From contig JABDCW010000012.1 of the NCBI GenBank assembly GCA_013287905.1, positions 1 through 42,905 on the forward strand: a stretch of 42,905 bases of DNA. The letters run 5' to 3'. Below are positions 8,288-17,332 of the stretch, piece by piece. Source of the stretch: Chlamydiota bacterium (GTDB taxonomy: Bacteria; Chlamydiota; Chlamydiia; Chlamydiales; Parachlamydiaceae). The notes beneath the pieces were generated by a model. That model saw nothing but the letters and a program-made list of their open reading frames with translations, did not search any database and had not been told where the DNA came from. How positions within the stretch are numbered: position 1 is the stretch's first letter; every line of letters begins with the position of its first letter. The translations under genes were made by a program, and so were the position numbers.

Positions 8288-11200
8288 TTATTTAAATATC
8301 TTTTTAATAATTGAACTGGCCCCTTTCTGTAATTGTTTGATAGGGTGTGTCTCAGGCGATTGATTTCCCTTTTCATTTTTTTCCATCTTCTCTTCCGGCC
8401 AGGGAAATGGATAGGTTGTGGGAGGAGGGATTTTCGGTTCGTTCATCCCCCCGCTTGCAATATGCAGGACGGTACCAAGGACCATCCCTTCGGGCCCGCC
8501 CTGGTTTTGAGCAATAATTGCGCTTAAACGGGCCGCGGCCTTTGTTTTATCAATTGTCGCATTGTCCAATGTTCCCCGCAGCGGCAACTGAAGCATGAAC
8601 CCGCTTTCGATCGGGGCAATATTGAATGCTTTACTGATCGCCTCGCCGGACAATCCAATGGTCATATGAACACGGTCCTTTCCTACATCTACATATCCCC
8701 AGGCAGCTGTATGATAATGATCATTGATCAACAGATCTACCCTTTCTAATTTCACGATGCCATCATTGATGGAGAAAAAGGCCGGAGTCGACCAGACTAG
8801 GACCTCATCGAGATAGCCGGGCGTTAATAAACTCAGCACTTTGGCCATTTGCGATTGCGGGGTAAAATAGACTTTACCAAGAGATAATGACCCTTGCGCA
8901 AGTGATATATTCGTGAGATTGGGATTTTTTACAGGGACGGCAAACCCTTGTTTTTTTATGTTCAACATCAGATGCTGATCGGAGCGCAAAATCCCTTTAA
9001 GCGTTGGAATCAGATCCTGCAAAACATATAATCCAAGCTCGGGCGTAATTTTTAATTGTGCTTCCAAATCCCTTCTTAGGGTCAAAATACCATTATTGAT
9101 CTGTGCATCCAATTGAAACTGTCCGTTATCTCCATTCAAGCTCAGTGCAATTGGCCCGTTCATCGATTGAAGAGCGGCATTGAACTTCGCATTTACATTT
9201 GATCCAAGCACAGCTTGCAGTTGCCTTCCCAATTTCGGATTAAATAAAAGATGGCTTAACATGGGTACGGAAAGATTTGTCATCGTTCCATCGAGATTTA
9301 AAGAAAGACCGGCTTCATTGAAATGCCCATTCGATGTTAAACTATTTGCCAAAGATCCATCAATATCCCACGAAGAAGAGTAGTGGTTTGGATTTTTTCC
9401 AACGGCATTCATGCGAAAGTTAACTAATTTCGATAATTCTTTCGTTGAAATGTGGCAGGAAATCGAATCAAAAACGATAGTCTGTTTGGAGACGAGGCCG
9501 GCGCCGGTAAGATGATCGATATATAAATTACCGCCAATGCCAAGATGTCCCCAAGGCATCGTGGATGTGACCGGGAGATCTAAATCATCGATCATGACCC
9601 TAAGATTTGCATTGTTGACCAAATGAAAATCTGCATTAATAGCCGGGTTTACCCATCGCTGAATAGCTAAATAGCCATTCGGAGATAACTGCAGTTGTAA
9701 CGAAGTCTCTTTATCGAGATTGCGCAAATGCCCATTTTCATCGAGATGCAAAGCTGTTTTTCCCTGTAATTGAGGCGTATCTACAGACATTTCGATTTTG
9801 CCGTGCAAGGTTGGATGTAAAGACATTTCTGTATCGATTGTCGCATTCATCGTAGGTCCAATAATGGGGAGAATATCATAGGGAGCGACAAGACCTGTGA
9901 TCATTTCTACAGGAAAATGGTTCGAGGTCAGATGCATTTTTGCCGTAGCCTGGCTAAAATTAACATTTTTTCCGTCAAACCAATGATTGAGTACCAGGGT
10001 ACCACTGACCTTCCCGGATGCCTGGGCTGGTATAAGCATGTCTCCGGAAAAATTAAACGACAGGGAACGGGTTCTCTCACTTAAAGCCCAATCGGCAACA
10101 AGCCGATGCATTTTTGGATAGCTTGCACCGTCAATTTCGCGATCGTTCCCAAACCCTTCGACCTCAAGTGTCCCGTTAAATTTTAGGGATTGCCACTCAT
10201 AAAGGTAAAAATTTGTTTTTGCCAGGATCGATGATTTCTCATTAAAAAAACGATTGATCAGAGCCTTGCTTTGATCTTCTTGTACGAGTGTGGCAGTAAG
10301 GGTTGCTTGTCCGATCGAATGAGCTTTAGTTTCAATAGAAAAAACAACCTGATTCAAATGTAAGCGATATTGATCTGTTTTAAGCGATGGAACAGATATC
10401 GAGGCTTTTATGGAGCTTTGCCTTAAAATAGAGTTGAATGATGCCTTTGAAAATAAAGCGTTTGGGAGCTCCAGTTTGTGTATAGCCACATTTGCATCGC
10501 TAATTTCCTCTATATGCCATTTCGACAACAGATGTTGGAAGGCTTGAGGCAAACGAACCTCTATTGTTGCAGGTTTTTGCAGTTCAATTATGCTATCGAT
10601 TTGAAAAATGAACTCCGATGAAGAAAAGCTGTCCGAATTCATCTTCAATGTGCCAAGGATGTAACTATCGTACTTTTCCGCTCCAAGAAGCAGCTCCAGC
10701 GGAAAAGAATGGTTTTGGTAAGCCAGATCGCTCACTATTCTGACATTCAGGCGCTGGTTTATGTTTTTTGCTATGTTCACCTGTAACTGCTTCAAAGCAA
10801 TTTTGTCTGACGTTTCCAGGAAATTACGACCGGAATTGTTCAGGCTCACATTCGCTTCAATAAAAACTGGTGATAGATCTGCTGTTTTTATAGGTTCTGT
10901 GAACGTTTTTAGCGGGATTTTTAATTGATCTATTGAAAGTGTACATTGAACATCCGATGGGACTATCTCTGCATCGATGGAAAAAAAATGGATCAGTTTT
11001 TCCACAACAGACCGCTGGACATTCATTATTGCAATAAAGGGACGAGAAATGGTCAGATCATCCGTGATCATCACCTCTCCTCCTGCCGATAAGGTTTTCG
11101 TTGTGAGATCTGCATGGACGATCAAATTTTTTGCAACCCCAACTTGTTCGATCTTCAGATTCAAAACATCCCCTAAAGCTTCCTGAAATATCCCTGCTAA

Positions 11201-11824
11201 TTCAGGATATCGATAGGACAAAAATTGATCGAAAATGACGATCGGAAAATTGGCGATATCTGCCTGTACTTGTACTTCAGCATCCGGAAAGCGGGCAAGA
11301 ATACGCTCTTTATCCCCTTTATCCTGCAGCACATCCTGCAAGGATACCCCTTTCAACACTGCATTTGCAACAAATTGCCCTACGAGGTTGCCTTGGGCCG
11401 TCTCTCCGGAAATATGAAGCGTTTGTTCATCGATTGTTGCCTGAACATTTTTTAAGGAAATCAAGGGACCTGATGCAGTGCCTTGAGTGGCTGGACGAAT
11501 TTCCCCATTCAGCGACTGTATAATAACGGAACGGACAGATGACGGCTTTTGAATAAGGGAGAATAAGGAGGATTGGACCTCAACACTTTCGATGGTGATG
11601 TGCATTTCAGGAGCGTTTCTGTTTACAGAAACCCCTCTCAATTTTTGCGGTCCTGACCAGGCAACATCGAGATCTTCGACCGATAGCTCGTAGGGACTAC
11701 CTTTATTGAGATACCCAACAAGAGCATTTTTTCCCCAACTGGTAGACAGTATTGTCGGGATGAGTGCAATCAGGGTTAAAATAAAAACAACGATAAGGCA
11801 AAGACTTAAGGCTAAATATTTCAT
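8288..11824 (-). CDS. Large AsmA/TamB-like envelope protein (1178 aa)
   Basis: An N-terminal signal-anchor (about residues 4-27) is followed by more than 1100 residues of alternating polar/hydrophobic, beta-rich sequence with repeated asparagine/glycine turns. This is the appearance of AsmA-like (AsmA, TamB, YhdP) proteins that bridge inner and outer membrane and move phospholipids. The motif after the anchor, SVEDLDVAWSGPQKLRGVSV, matches the start of AsmA-type domains; near the C-terminus GEAISKAFNI and MLQLPLRGTLDN resemble the conserved end. A Pro/Lys-rich tail closes the protein. A TATAAT hexamer only 8 bp upstream of the ATG (11838-11833) could mean a very short or leaderless transcript. 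The nearby Mla operon suggests lipid traffic as a common theme; the exact family member is uncertain. Confidence 0.7.
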   Translation of the reverse strand: MKYLALSLCLIVVFILTLIALIPTILSTSWGKNALVGYLNKGSPYELSVEDLDVAWSGPQKLRGVSVNRNAPEMHITIESVEVQSSLFSLIQKPSSVRSVIIQSLNGEIRPATQGTASGPLISLKNVQATIDEQTLHISGETAQGNLVGQFVANAVLKGVSLQDVLQDKGDKERILARFPDAEVQVQADIANFPIVIFDQFLSYRYPELAGIFQEALGDVLNLKIEQVGVAKNLIVHADLTTKTLSAGGEVMITDDLTISRPFIAIMNVQRSVVEKLIHFFSIDAEIVPSDVQCTLSIDQLKIPLKTFTEPIKTADLSPVFIEANVSLNNSGRNFLETSDKIALKQLQVNIAKNINQRLNVRIVSDLAYQNHSFPLELLLGAEKYDSYILGTLKMNSDSFSSSEFIFQIDSIIELQKPATIEVRLPQAFQHLLSKWHIEEISDANVAIHKLELPNALFSKASFNSILRQSSIKASISVPSLKTDQYRLHLNQVVFSIETKAHSIGQATLTATLVQEDQSKALINRFFNEKSSILAKTNFYLYEWQSLKFNGTLEVEGFGNDREIDGASYPKMHRLVADWALSERTRSLSFNFSGDMLIPAQASGKVSGTLVLNHWFDGKNVNFSQATAKMHLTSNHFPVEMITGLVAPYDILPIIGPTMNATIDTEMSLHPTLHGKIEMSVDTPQLQGKTALHLDENGHLRNLDKETSLQLQLSPNGYLAIQRWVNPAINADFHLVNNANLRVMIDDLDLPVTSTMPWGHLGIGGNLYIDHLTGAGLVSKQTIVFDSISCHISTKELSKLVNFRMNAVGKNPNHYSSSWDIDGSLANSLTSNGHFNEAGLSLNLDGTMTNLSVPMLSHLLFNPKLGRQLQAVLGSNVNAKFNAALQSMNGPIALSLNGDNGQFQLDAQINNGILTLRRDLEAQLKITPELGLYVLQDLIPTLKGILRSDQHLMLNIKKQGFAVPVKNPNLTNISLAQGSLSLGKVYFTPQSQMAKVLSLLTPGYLDEVLVWSTPAFFSINDGIVKLERVDLLINDHYHTAAWGYVDVGKDRVHMTIGLSGEAISKAFNIAPIESGFMLQLPLRGTLDNATIDKTKAAARLSAIIAQNQGGPEGMVLGTVLHIASGGMNEPKIPPPTTYPFPWPEEKMEKNEKGNQSPETHPIKQLQKGASSIIKKIFK

Positions 11825-12033
11825 TTTAATACATTATAAAATGGCTCAAGGCCATAACTTTTTAAGGATTTACAAAAAAAACTTCTCCATTACGATAGCA
11901 CGTAATTTAAATAAAATCTAGCGCAAAAAAAAATCCAATCTATTTTTTTAATTCTCTCCGATGGGAATTTATCTTTCAATCAATTGCCACTTATCAGTAT
12001 AATATCCTGAAACTGAAATAGATTAGGTCTTTT

Positions 12034-13230
12034 ATGAAAACATATATCGAAGGTAGTTCAAAAATTGGGATTTTGACAAGGAGGCTGCTCAAAATTTTTC
12101 GTCTGGAGCGAGTGACCATTGCCTATGGCAAGGCACGAGTGAAGACAAAAATTTTGATGCAAAGCCGACGCTGTCAAAAACCAATTTTTGAATCACGTTC
12201 GGTATATTTTTACCTCTTATTTTTTACTTGTATTTGCTCACTCACAGTAAGAGCTGAAAATCTCACAGAACCTCTTTCTGTTGTTATTATTGGAAAAGGG
12301 CCTGCCGGGCTTGCCACTGCAATTGAAGCAAAATCGCAGGGAGCTGAAGTTTGCATCGTTGAGAAGAGAAAAGGCGCTACAAGACAACAAACCCTTTTTC
12401 TTCGGGAATCCTCATTGAATTTGCTCAAAAAATGGCAGGTATGCCCTAGCCAATTGAGCGTAGTTACTATTCAAGATCGACAAATAGGTGTTGTACCTAT
12501 TCACAATTTAGAAGAAGGAATGGAGAAACGGGCGCAGGAATTAGGGATTCAAATCCTCCATGGAGAATTTCTCCATTTCCATGATGGCAAAATAAAAATT
12601 TCTCATGATGGCGAAGAAGTACTCCTCCCTTACGACATTATTGTTGCTGCAGATGGCGCACATAGTAAAGTCAGAGATGCACTCGGCATCCAGTGTACTT
12701 TGTTTGGTGAGGTGAAAGGCCACAGCGCATTTATTCCTCTTGCTGAATCGCAAAGCAATATTGGCATTGGCGACCCAATAAAAATTAATGGCTTTTTTCT
12801 CAGAAAAATAGGGTTTGCGACAGGAAGCATCATTTTTGCTCAAAGGGTTCTTGACTCGCGTGCAAACGAGCCCATTTCGGAAAAAGAATTTCAAGAGTTA
12901 CTCAAAGCGTGTAATCTGGACAAAGAGTGTCAAAGTTATGAAGAAAAGAAAGCAAATGTTTTATCCGACATTACTATTACGCTTCAACAGGCAATGACCT
13001 TTTCGGACGAAAAAAAAAGGGCCATTGTCGTCGGAGATGCAGCAGCCACAGCAAGTTTTTTCAAAGGGATGGGAGCAAACACAGCTTTAAAGGCCGCAGC
13101 GCTTGCGGGCGAGTTTTTTTCACGGATTCAGAAACATGATATGGATCCTTATACCCCTTTTAATCTCAAGATGAAAGGGGCAACAGATGAACTCATTGAC
13201 GACAGCAAGTTTTTGTTTTGTTCGGAGTAA
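12034..13230 (+). CDS. FAD-dependent monooxygenase with MITE-derived N-terminus
   Basis: The dinucleotide-binding fold is clear: VVIIGKGPAGLATAIEAK (about residues 83-100) with the adenine-binding EKR, and a C-terminal GDAAATASFFKGMGANTA motif for the flavin ribityl chain, as in UbiH / kynurenine-monooxygenase-type hydroxylases. The substrate is unknown. Residues 5-58 are encoded by a repeat element (12043-12206). Removing 162 bp reconstitutes a protein starting MKTYFYLLFFTCICSLTVRA, a convincing Sec signal peptide. As it stands the signal lies internally at about residues 57-74. Translation might instead start at Met42 (12157), which would give a shorter basic N-region before the hydrophobic core. 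The C-terminus is intact. An export signal on an FAD monooxygenase is unusual. Confidence 0.75.
   Translation: MKTYIEGSSKIGILTRRLLKIFRLERVTIAYGKARVKTKILMQSRRCQKPIFESRSVYFYLLFFTCICSLTVRAENLTEPLSVVIIGKGPAGLATAIEAKSQGAEVCIVEKRKGATRQQTLFLRESSLNLLKKWQVCPSQLSVVTIQDRQIGVVPIHNLEEGMEKRAQELGIQILHGEFLHFHDGKIKISHDGEEVLLPYDIIVAADGAHSKVRDALGIQCTLFGEVKGHSAFIPLAESQSNIGIGDPIKINGFFLRKIGFATGSIIFAQRVLDSRANEPISEKEFQELLKACNLDKECQSYEEKKANVLSDITITLQQAMTFSDEKKRAIVVGDAAATASFFKGMGANTALKAAALAGEFFSRIQKHDMDPYTPFNLKMKGATDELIDDSKFLFCSE
12043..12206. mobile_element. MITE-like element inside the FAD monooxygenase 5' end
   Basis: This element of about 163 bp has imperfect terminal inverted repeats (left TATCGAAGGTAGTTC, right GAATCACGTTCGGTA) and TA at both edges. 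It is nearly identical inside to the copy at 16487-16654: both contain GACAAGGAGGCTGCTCAAAA and ACAAAAATTTTGATGCAAAG. It has no transposase. It reads through as 54 sense codons in the host gene, without a stop. Confidence 0.8.
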
Positions 13231-13272
13231 GGAAAGTGGACTTATGATTCATTTGTTTGTGCGAAGCTCAAC

Positions 13273-13596
13273 TTAAGCAACAAATTTTTGAAGCATTTTC
13301 GTGATGTAATTATTAAGGCTTTCTCCATGAAATTGCGCCTCAATAGATAGCTTTGCATGTAATTCGGGAGGAATGCGCAAATTGAATTTTCCAGAAAAAG
13401 GCCGATCTGGTTCTTCTCCTCTTTCCGCACAGAATGCCAAGTAATCATCGACTGAATCCTTAAAAGCCTGCTCGATTTCATCTACTGTCGTGCCCTGGAA
13501 AGTAACGACATCTTTGATTCCAAGCACTTCCCCGTGAAAAATCTTAGCTTCATCATCATATTCGACGTGACCGGTATAACCTTTATACTTCATCAT
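13273..13596 (-). CDS. hicB: HicB-family antitoxin
   Basis: 107 residues. The N-terminal HicB fold (YTGHVEYDDEAKIFHGEVLG, then VVTFQGTTVDEIEQAFKDSV) is followed by a ribbon-helix-helix DNA-binding segment (KFNLRIPPELHAKLSIEAQ, HGESLNNYITKML). HicB neutralises the mRNA interferase HicA and represses the operon. The start overlaps the upstream hicA-like stop as ATGATGA, the classical hicAB arrangement. The toxin partner looks degraded (see 13593), so this may now act as an orphan antitoxin or regulator. Confidence 0.9.
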   Translation of the reverse strand: MMKYKGYTGHVEYDDEAKIFHGEVLGIKDVVTFQGTTVDEIEQAFKDSVDDYLAFCAERGEEPDRPFSGKFNLRIPPELHAKLSIEAQFHGESLNNYITKMLQKFVA

Positions 13597-13865
13597 GGTC
13601 TTACTCCTGCATTTTCTAAGAAACGCCGCACAGAAACTAAGGCACCCTCATGGTACCAAAATATAGTATTATAGTCAAATACTTCATGTCCCAACTGTGG
13701 ATCAAACAGAAACGATAGAATACGCCATCTTTTATACATATGCGAGCGTTTTGTCTTCGCAAATATTTTGCAATTCGATAGAATCTGAGTTAAAAACAGC
13801 CTTATTGCATAATTACCAAATAAACATAAGGCATTATTATTTTTCTCAGAGATTGCAGAATGCAA
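13593..13865 (-). pseudogene. hicA: Degenerate HicA toxin
   Basis: The last 18 residues, EGALVSVRRFLENAGVRP, match the C-terminal helix of HicA toxins. A KIFAKTKRSH stretch further up resembles their start. The central double-stranded-RNA-binding fold, with its conserved glycine and catalytic histidine context (G-S-H / HRPHP), is absent, leaving roughly 55 instead of about 80 residues. The open frame extends further 5' (to 13865) with unrelated sequence. It overlaps hicB by 4 bp. I call it a remnant by deletion/divergence rather than an active toxin; the exact 5' limit is unclear. Confidence 0.5.
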
Positions 13866-14189
13866 GAAAGAGGAGTCTTTAAAGTCTGCTTAAATGGATA
13901 ATGAGAGGAGTTGCAGAAGTCTCTAGATCATTAGAGCCAGGCAATAATGTTCAACGCAAAGGCGCAAAGACGCAAAATTAGACAAGGCGACTCTTACTTT
14001 TAAGGAAGTTTCTTTGCGCCTTTGCGCCTTTGCGTTGAATTTTTTTTACTGACCCTGAATAATCTAAGACTTTTGCAATTACTCTTAAGGTCTTTATTAT
14101 CCATTATGCAGACTGAAAAATACCCTTCTCTGCGTACTCTGTGATCTCTGTGGTAACTAATTCATTTACAATAAGTTAACGGATCAATC
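13866..14189. repeat. Gene-free gap with a 27-bp-arm inverted repeat upstream of hisS
   Basis: Arms at 13950-13976 and 14013-14039 (TTCAACGCAAAGGCGCAAAG and complement, one mismatch in 27) flank a 36-bp loop. The right arm runs into a T-run (14040-14047), so a transcript would make a long hairpin followed by U's. A single arm of a related repeat (CTCTGCGTACTCTGTGATCT) sits at 14127-14146. No gene is seen. Similar inverted repeats occur at 16693-16812 and 31760-31843. Confidence 0.7.
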
Positions 14190-15491
14190 ATGAAATTTCC
14201 CATCCCCCCAGGCGTTTTTGATATCATCCCAAAAGAAACAAAAGAGCCGTGGCGGGCCTCCCACCTCTGGACCTTTGTCGAAAACCATATTCGGCAAATT
14301 GCAGCGGAATACGGTTTTCAGGAAATTCGAACTCCAATTTTTGAACGGACTGAACTTTTTCAGCGAAGCGTCGGGGAAACTTCCGATATTGTTTCAAAGG
14401 AAATGTACACATTTTTGGATAAAGGACAGCGTTCCATCTCTCTTCGGCCGGAAGGGACAGCTGCTGTCATGCGGTCATTCATTGAAAATCATCTCGATCA
14501 ATCAGCTCCCATTCACAAACTGTTCTATATGGGACCTATGTTCCGTTATGAACGCTCTCAGGCAGGAAGATACCGGCAGCACCATCAATTCGGCGCAGAG
14601 GTCATAGGAAGCGGAGCTCCGGAACAAGATGCCGAAGTCATCGACCTGCTTTATACCCTTTACAACAGACTTGGGCTAAAGTCTGTGACAGTCAATCTCA
14701 ATTCGATCGGCGATACAGAATCCCGGTTAAAATATAGAACAGCATTGCAAGAATATTTTAGAAGCTATCTGGGCGATCTTTCCGAAGACAGTAAAGTTCG
14801 CCTTGAACTTAACCCCTTGCGCATCCTCGACTCCAAAGACCCTAAAGACAAGGAAATTAACAAAGGAGCGCCCTCCATTCTCGATTTTCTGAACGAAGAA
14901 TGCTCTCACCATTTTCAACAAGTTCAATACCAATTACAACATTTAAAGATCCCCTTTACCATCAATCCTTCTCTCGTAAGAGGGCTCGATTACTATAATA
15001 AAACAGTCTTTGAGATCGTTTCGGGAAATCTTGGCGCGCAAAATAGTCTATCCGGAGGAGGCAGGTATGACGGGCTGCTAAAAACACTGGGAGGCCCGGA
15101 ACTTCCCGCTATTGGATTTGGAACCGGAATAGAAAGGATTATTCAGACCTTGATCAATCAGGAAATCGCTCTGCCCAAACCTTATGCACCGGATCTATTT
15201 TTGATCGCAATGGGACAAAAGGCCAAAGATGCCGCCTTTATTTTTCTTCACCAATTGCGCCAAAACGGAATTGCCGCTTTGATGGATTTTGAGAATAGAA
15301 AATTAAATAAACTTATGCAATATGCCAATCAAATACAGGCAAAATATGTGGCCGTCATCGGCGATGATGAACTGAATTCGGGCATCGTCTCATTAAAGAC
15401 AATGGAAACCGGAACAACAGCACAAATCCCGTTCAATGATCTTGTTAAGCATTTGCAAAATTTTCTGGATATAAATAGAAGAAATCTTTAG
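14190..15491 (+). CDS. hisS: Histidyl-tRNA synthetase
   Basis: 433 residues, the usual bacterial length. HisRS charges tRNA-His in the cytoplasm. Class II features are in order: IPPGVFDIIPKE start; motif 2 FYMGPMFRYERSQAGRYRQH; the HisRS-specific RGLDYYNKTVFEIVS histidine-binding loop; motif 3 AIGFGTGIERI; and the anticodon-binding C-terminal domain from about 330 (PDLFLIAMGQ). It is followed 60 bp later by mip; in other chlamydiae aspS sits between these two genes, and it is missing here. Intact and confident. Confidence 0.97.
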   Translation: MKFPIPPGVFDIIPKETKEPWRASHLWTFVENHIRQIAAEYGFQEIRTPIFERTELFQRSVGETSDIVSKEMYTFLDKGQRSISLRPEGTAAVMRSFIENHLDQSAPIHKLFYMGPMFRYERSQAGRYRQHHQFGAEVIGSGAPEQDAEVIDLLYTLYNRLGLKSVTVNLNSIGDTESRLKYRTALQEYFRSYLGDLSEDSKVRLELNPLRILDSKDPKDKEINKGAPSILDFLNEECSHHFQQVQYQLQHLKIPFTINPSLVRGLDYYNKTVFEIVSGNLGAQNSLSGGGRYDGLLKTLGGPELPAIGFGTGIERIIQTLINQEIALPKPYAPDLFLIAMGQKAKDAAFIFLHQLRQNGIAALMDFENRKLNKLMQYANQIQAKYVAVIGDDELNSGIVSLKTMETGTTAQIPFNDLVKHLQNFLDINRRNL

Positions 15492-15551
15492 CATCTGCTT
15501 AAGAACCTGTCTTCTTAGGTTATTTACACCAAAACATATAGGGAGAACTCC

Positions 15552-16475
15552 ATGTACATTAAAATGAAAATACTGCCTCTCATCGCGATCTCAACGCTGA
15601 TGGCATGCGGAACATCACCATCGGATGATGCGGAAAAAAACAAATCTCAAGAAAAAACAGAACAACGCAATCAAATGGAACAAAAGCCAAACCATTTAAC
15701 AAGCGATGCAAGTAAACCTCAGGAGAAAGAGGCTGCACACCAGGAAGGAGTCGACCTCAATAAAGTTTCCGAAGCTCTTGGCCACTTCATTGGTCGAAAT
15801 CTCAATACATCCGGCATTCAATTTGATCTGGAAAACATCATCAAAGGAATGCGCGAAGGAGCCGCCGGCAAACCAGCTCCTATGAGCGATGCCGACTACG
15901 AAAAAGCGATGGCAGAATTGCAGCAAAGCGCCCATAATTCACTTGCTGAAAGCAACTTAAACGCTGCTGATAAATTCATGGAAGAAAATGCTCATGCTAA
16001 AGGTGTGGTTGTCTTAATCCCCGGCCAACTTCAATACACGATCCTGCAGGAAGGTTCAGGGGCAGCTGTCCCGGAACATGGCACTCCGACAATCAATTAT
16101 ACAGGCAAATATATCAATGGAACAGTGTTTGGCAGTTCAGAAAATGCCGGCGGGCCCATTTCCGTCCCCCTTGATCAAACGATTCCTGGCTTTAGCAAAG
16201 GAATTGCCGGAATGAAAGAAGGGGAAAAACGGCGTCTGTTTGTCCATCCTACAGTAGGTTATGGACGTCAGGGACAATTGCCCCCCAATTCCTTGCTGAT
16301 CTTTGACATTGAAGTCGTAAAAGCAACCGCTGCGGAAAAAAGTCCCGCTGTTCCCGAACATGAAAACGGGGATGATGAAAATGATGATCTGGATGAAGAA
16401 ATCGATGCAATCGAGATAGAAGAGCCAAAGAAAGAGGAGCCGAAAAAGGAAGAGCCAAACAAAGCAACTAAATAA
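15552..16475 (+). CDS. mip: Mip-like FKBP-type peptidyl-prolyl isomerase lipoprotein
   Basis: 307 residues. A lipobox (STLMAC, Cys19) predicts a lipoprotein. Residues 20-65 are a charged linker. An FKBP_N-type helical dimerisation region (about 70-150: VSEALGHFIGRNL) leads into the FKBP catalytic domain (about 155-258: INYTGKYINGTVFGSS, PGFSKGIAGMKEGEKRRLF, VGYGRQGQLPPNSLLIFDIE). The C-terminal tail is strikingly acidic and then Glu/Lys/Pro-repetitive (two EEPKK-type repeats), which is not part of the standard fold. Mip proteins isomerise X-Pro bonds in exported proteins and help intracellular bacteria infect. The start is set by AGGGAGA seven bases upstream. A MITE-like element begins 12 bp after the stop. 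Confidence 0.93.
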   Translation: MYIKMKILPLIAISTLMACGTSPSDDAEKNKSQEKTEQRNQMEQKPNHLTSDASKPQEKEAAHQEGVDLNKVSEALGHFIGRNLNTSGIQFDLENIIKGMREGAAGKPAPMSDADYEKAMAELQQSAHNSLAESNLNAADKFMEENAHAKGVVVLIPGQLQYTILQEGSGAAVPEHGTPTINYTGKYINGTVFGSSENAGGPISVPLDQTIPGFSKGIAGMKEGEKRRLFVHPTVGYGRQGQLPPNSLLIFDIEVVKATAAEKSPAVPEHENGDDENDDLDEEIDAIEIEEPKKEEPKKEEPNKATK

Positions 16476-16486
16476 TTTGTTTTTTA

Positions 16487-16654
16487 TATACCGAAGGTGG
16501 TTCAAAAGTTGGGATTTTGACAAGGAGGCTGCTCAAAATTTTTCGTCTGGAACTTAAGTGACCATTGCCAATGGCCAAGGCACGAGTGAAGACAAAAATT
16601 TTGATGCAAAGCAAAAGCGCCTCAAAAACCAATTTATGAATCACGTTCGGTATA
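16487..16654. mobile_element. MITE-like element downstream of mip
   Basis: A 168-bp element with TA at both edges. Terminal repeats are ATACCGAAGGTGGTTCAAAA at the left and, inverted, ATACCGAACGTGATTCATAA at the right. The interior matches the copy at 12043-12206 over almost its whole length. Subterminal inverted segments (CAAAATTTTTCGTC and GACAAAAATTTTG) make the whole element foldable. Confidence 0.8.
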
Positions 16655-16692
16655 CATCGTGAAATGAAGAATTGAAGCGATGGGCGAATTTT

Positions 16693-16812
16693 AAAACACA
16701 GAGGCACAAAAGACACAGAGAAAATCTATGAACTTATATTGTTTAAGAAACTTTTTTTTTCATGATGCGAAAAAAATAAGTGCTTTTCTCTGTGCCTCTG
16801 TGCCTCTGTGTT
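16693..16812. repeat. Inverted repeat of the CACAGAGGCAC type
   Basis: The left arm, at 16693-16724 (ACACAGAGGCACAAAAGACA), and the right arm, at 16784-16812, are complementary over about 28 bp. They flank a 60-bp AT-rich loop containing a run of T. It fills the gap between the MITE and trmL and ends 49 bp before the trmL start, so it could act as a terminator of the mip transcript. Same style as the element at 13950-14039 but with different arm bases. Confidence 0.65.
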
Positions 16813-16861
16813 GATTTTTTTTGGAGAAATTCGCACCCCGAGTTATGTACAGATTAATTTT

Positions 16862-17332
16862 ATGAAAATTATCCTGTTTCAACCGCAAATTCCACAAAAT
16901 ACCGGAAATATTGTACGTACCTGCGCTGTCACAGGATCTTCTCTTGTATTAGTCAGACCGCTTGGCTTTAGCGTCACCGACCGGTGGCTAAAACGGGCAG
17001 GATTGGACTATTGGGAGGGAGTTGATGTTTCCTTTATCGATGATCTCGATGAATTTTTACAGAAAACAACAGATCAATTTTATTTTTTTTCAAGCAAAGC
17101 TTCAACTAAATATAGCGATCTGCGTTATAATGCGGATGATATCCTGATTTTTGGATCGGAAACGTCCGGTTTGCCGGCTCATTTTCATCAAAAGTGGCAA
17201 GAGCGCTTTGCAACTGTCCCAATGAAACCTAAAGCCCGCTGCCTAAATCTTGCCACAACTGTCGGGATTGTCACTTATGAAGCTTGCAGACAACAGCAGT
17301 GGCAAAGTTTTCGGGAGATCACACCGACGTGA
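16862..17332 (+). CDS. trmL: tRNA (cytidine/uridine-34 2'-O)-methyltransferase (SpoU family)
   Basis: 156 residues from the ATG at 16862; the 18 codons upstream in frame are not conserved-looking. The start MKIILFQPQIPQNTGNIVRT is the TrmL signature. LRYNADDILIFGSETSGLP is motif 2, and PMKPKARCLNLATTVGIV is the SPOUT trefoil knot that binds S-adenosylmethionine. The enzyme methylates the wobble ribose of tRNA-Leu isoacceptors. The gene follows mip, as in other chlamydiae. Its stop overlaps the next gene's GTG start (GTGA), making it the first gene of the trmL-mlaEFD operon. Confidence 0.93.
   Translation: MKIILFQPQIPQNTGNIVRTCAVTGSSLVLVRPLGFSVTDRWLKRAGLDYWEGVDVSFIDDLDEFLQKTTDQFYFFSSKASTKYSDLRYNADDILIFGSETSGLPAHFHQKWQERFATVPMKPKARCLNLATTVGIVTYEACRQQQWQSFREITPT

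Noticed and set aside
12541..12894. 117-residue minus-strand ORF inside the FAD monooxygenase
   Set aside because: It lies completely opposite a well-supported enzyme and has no recognisable features.
16137..16523. Minus-strand ORFs with Leu/Phe-rich translations opposite mip
   Set aside because: They arise from the Glu/Lys-rich tail codons of mip read backwards; membrane-like composition is an artefact.
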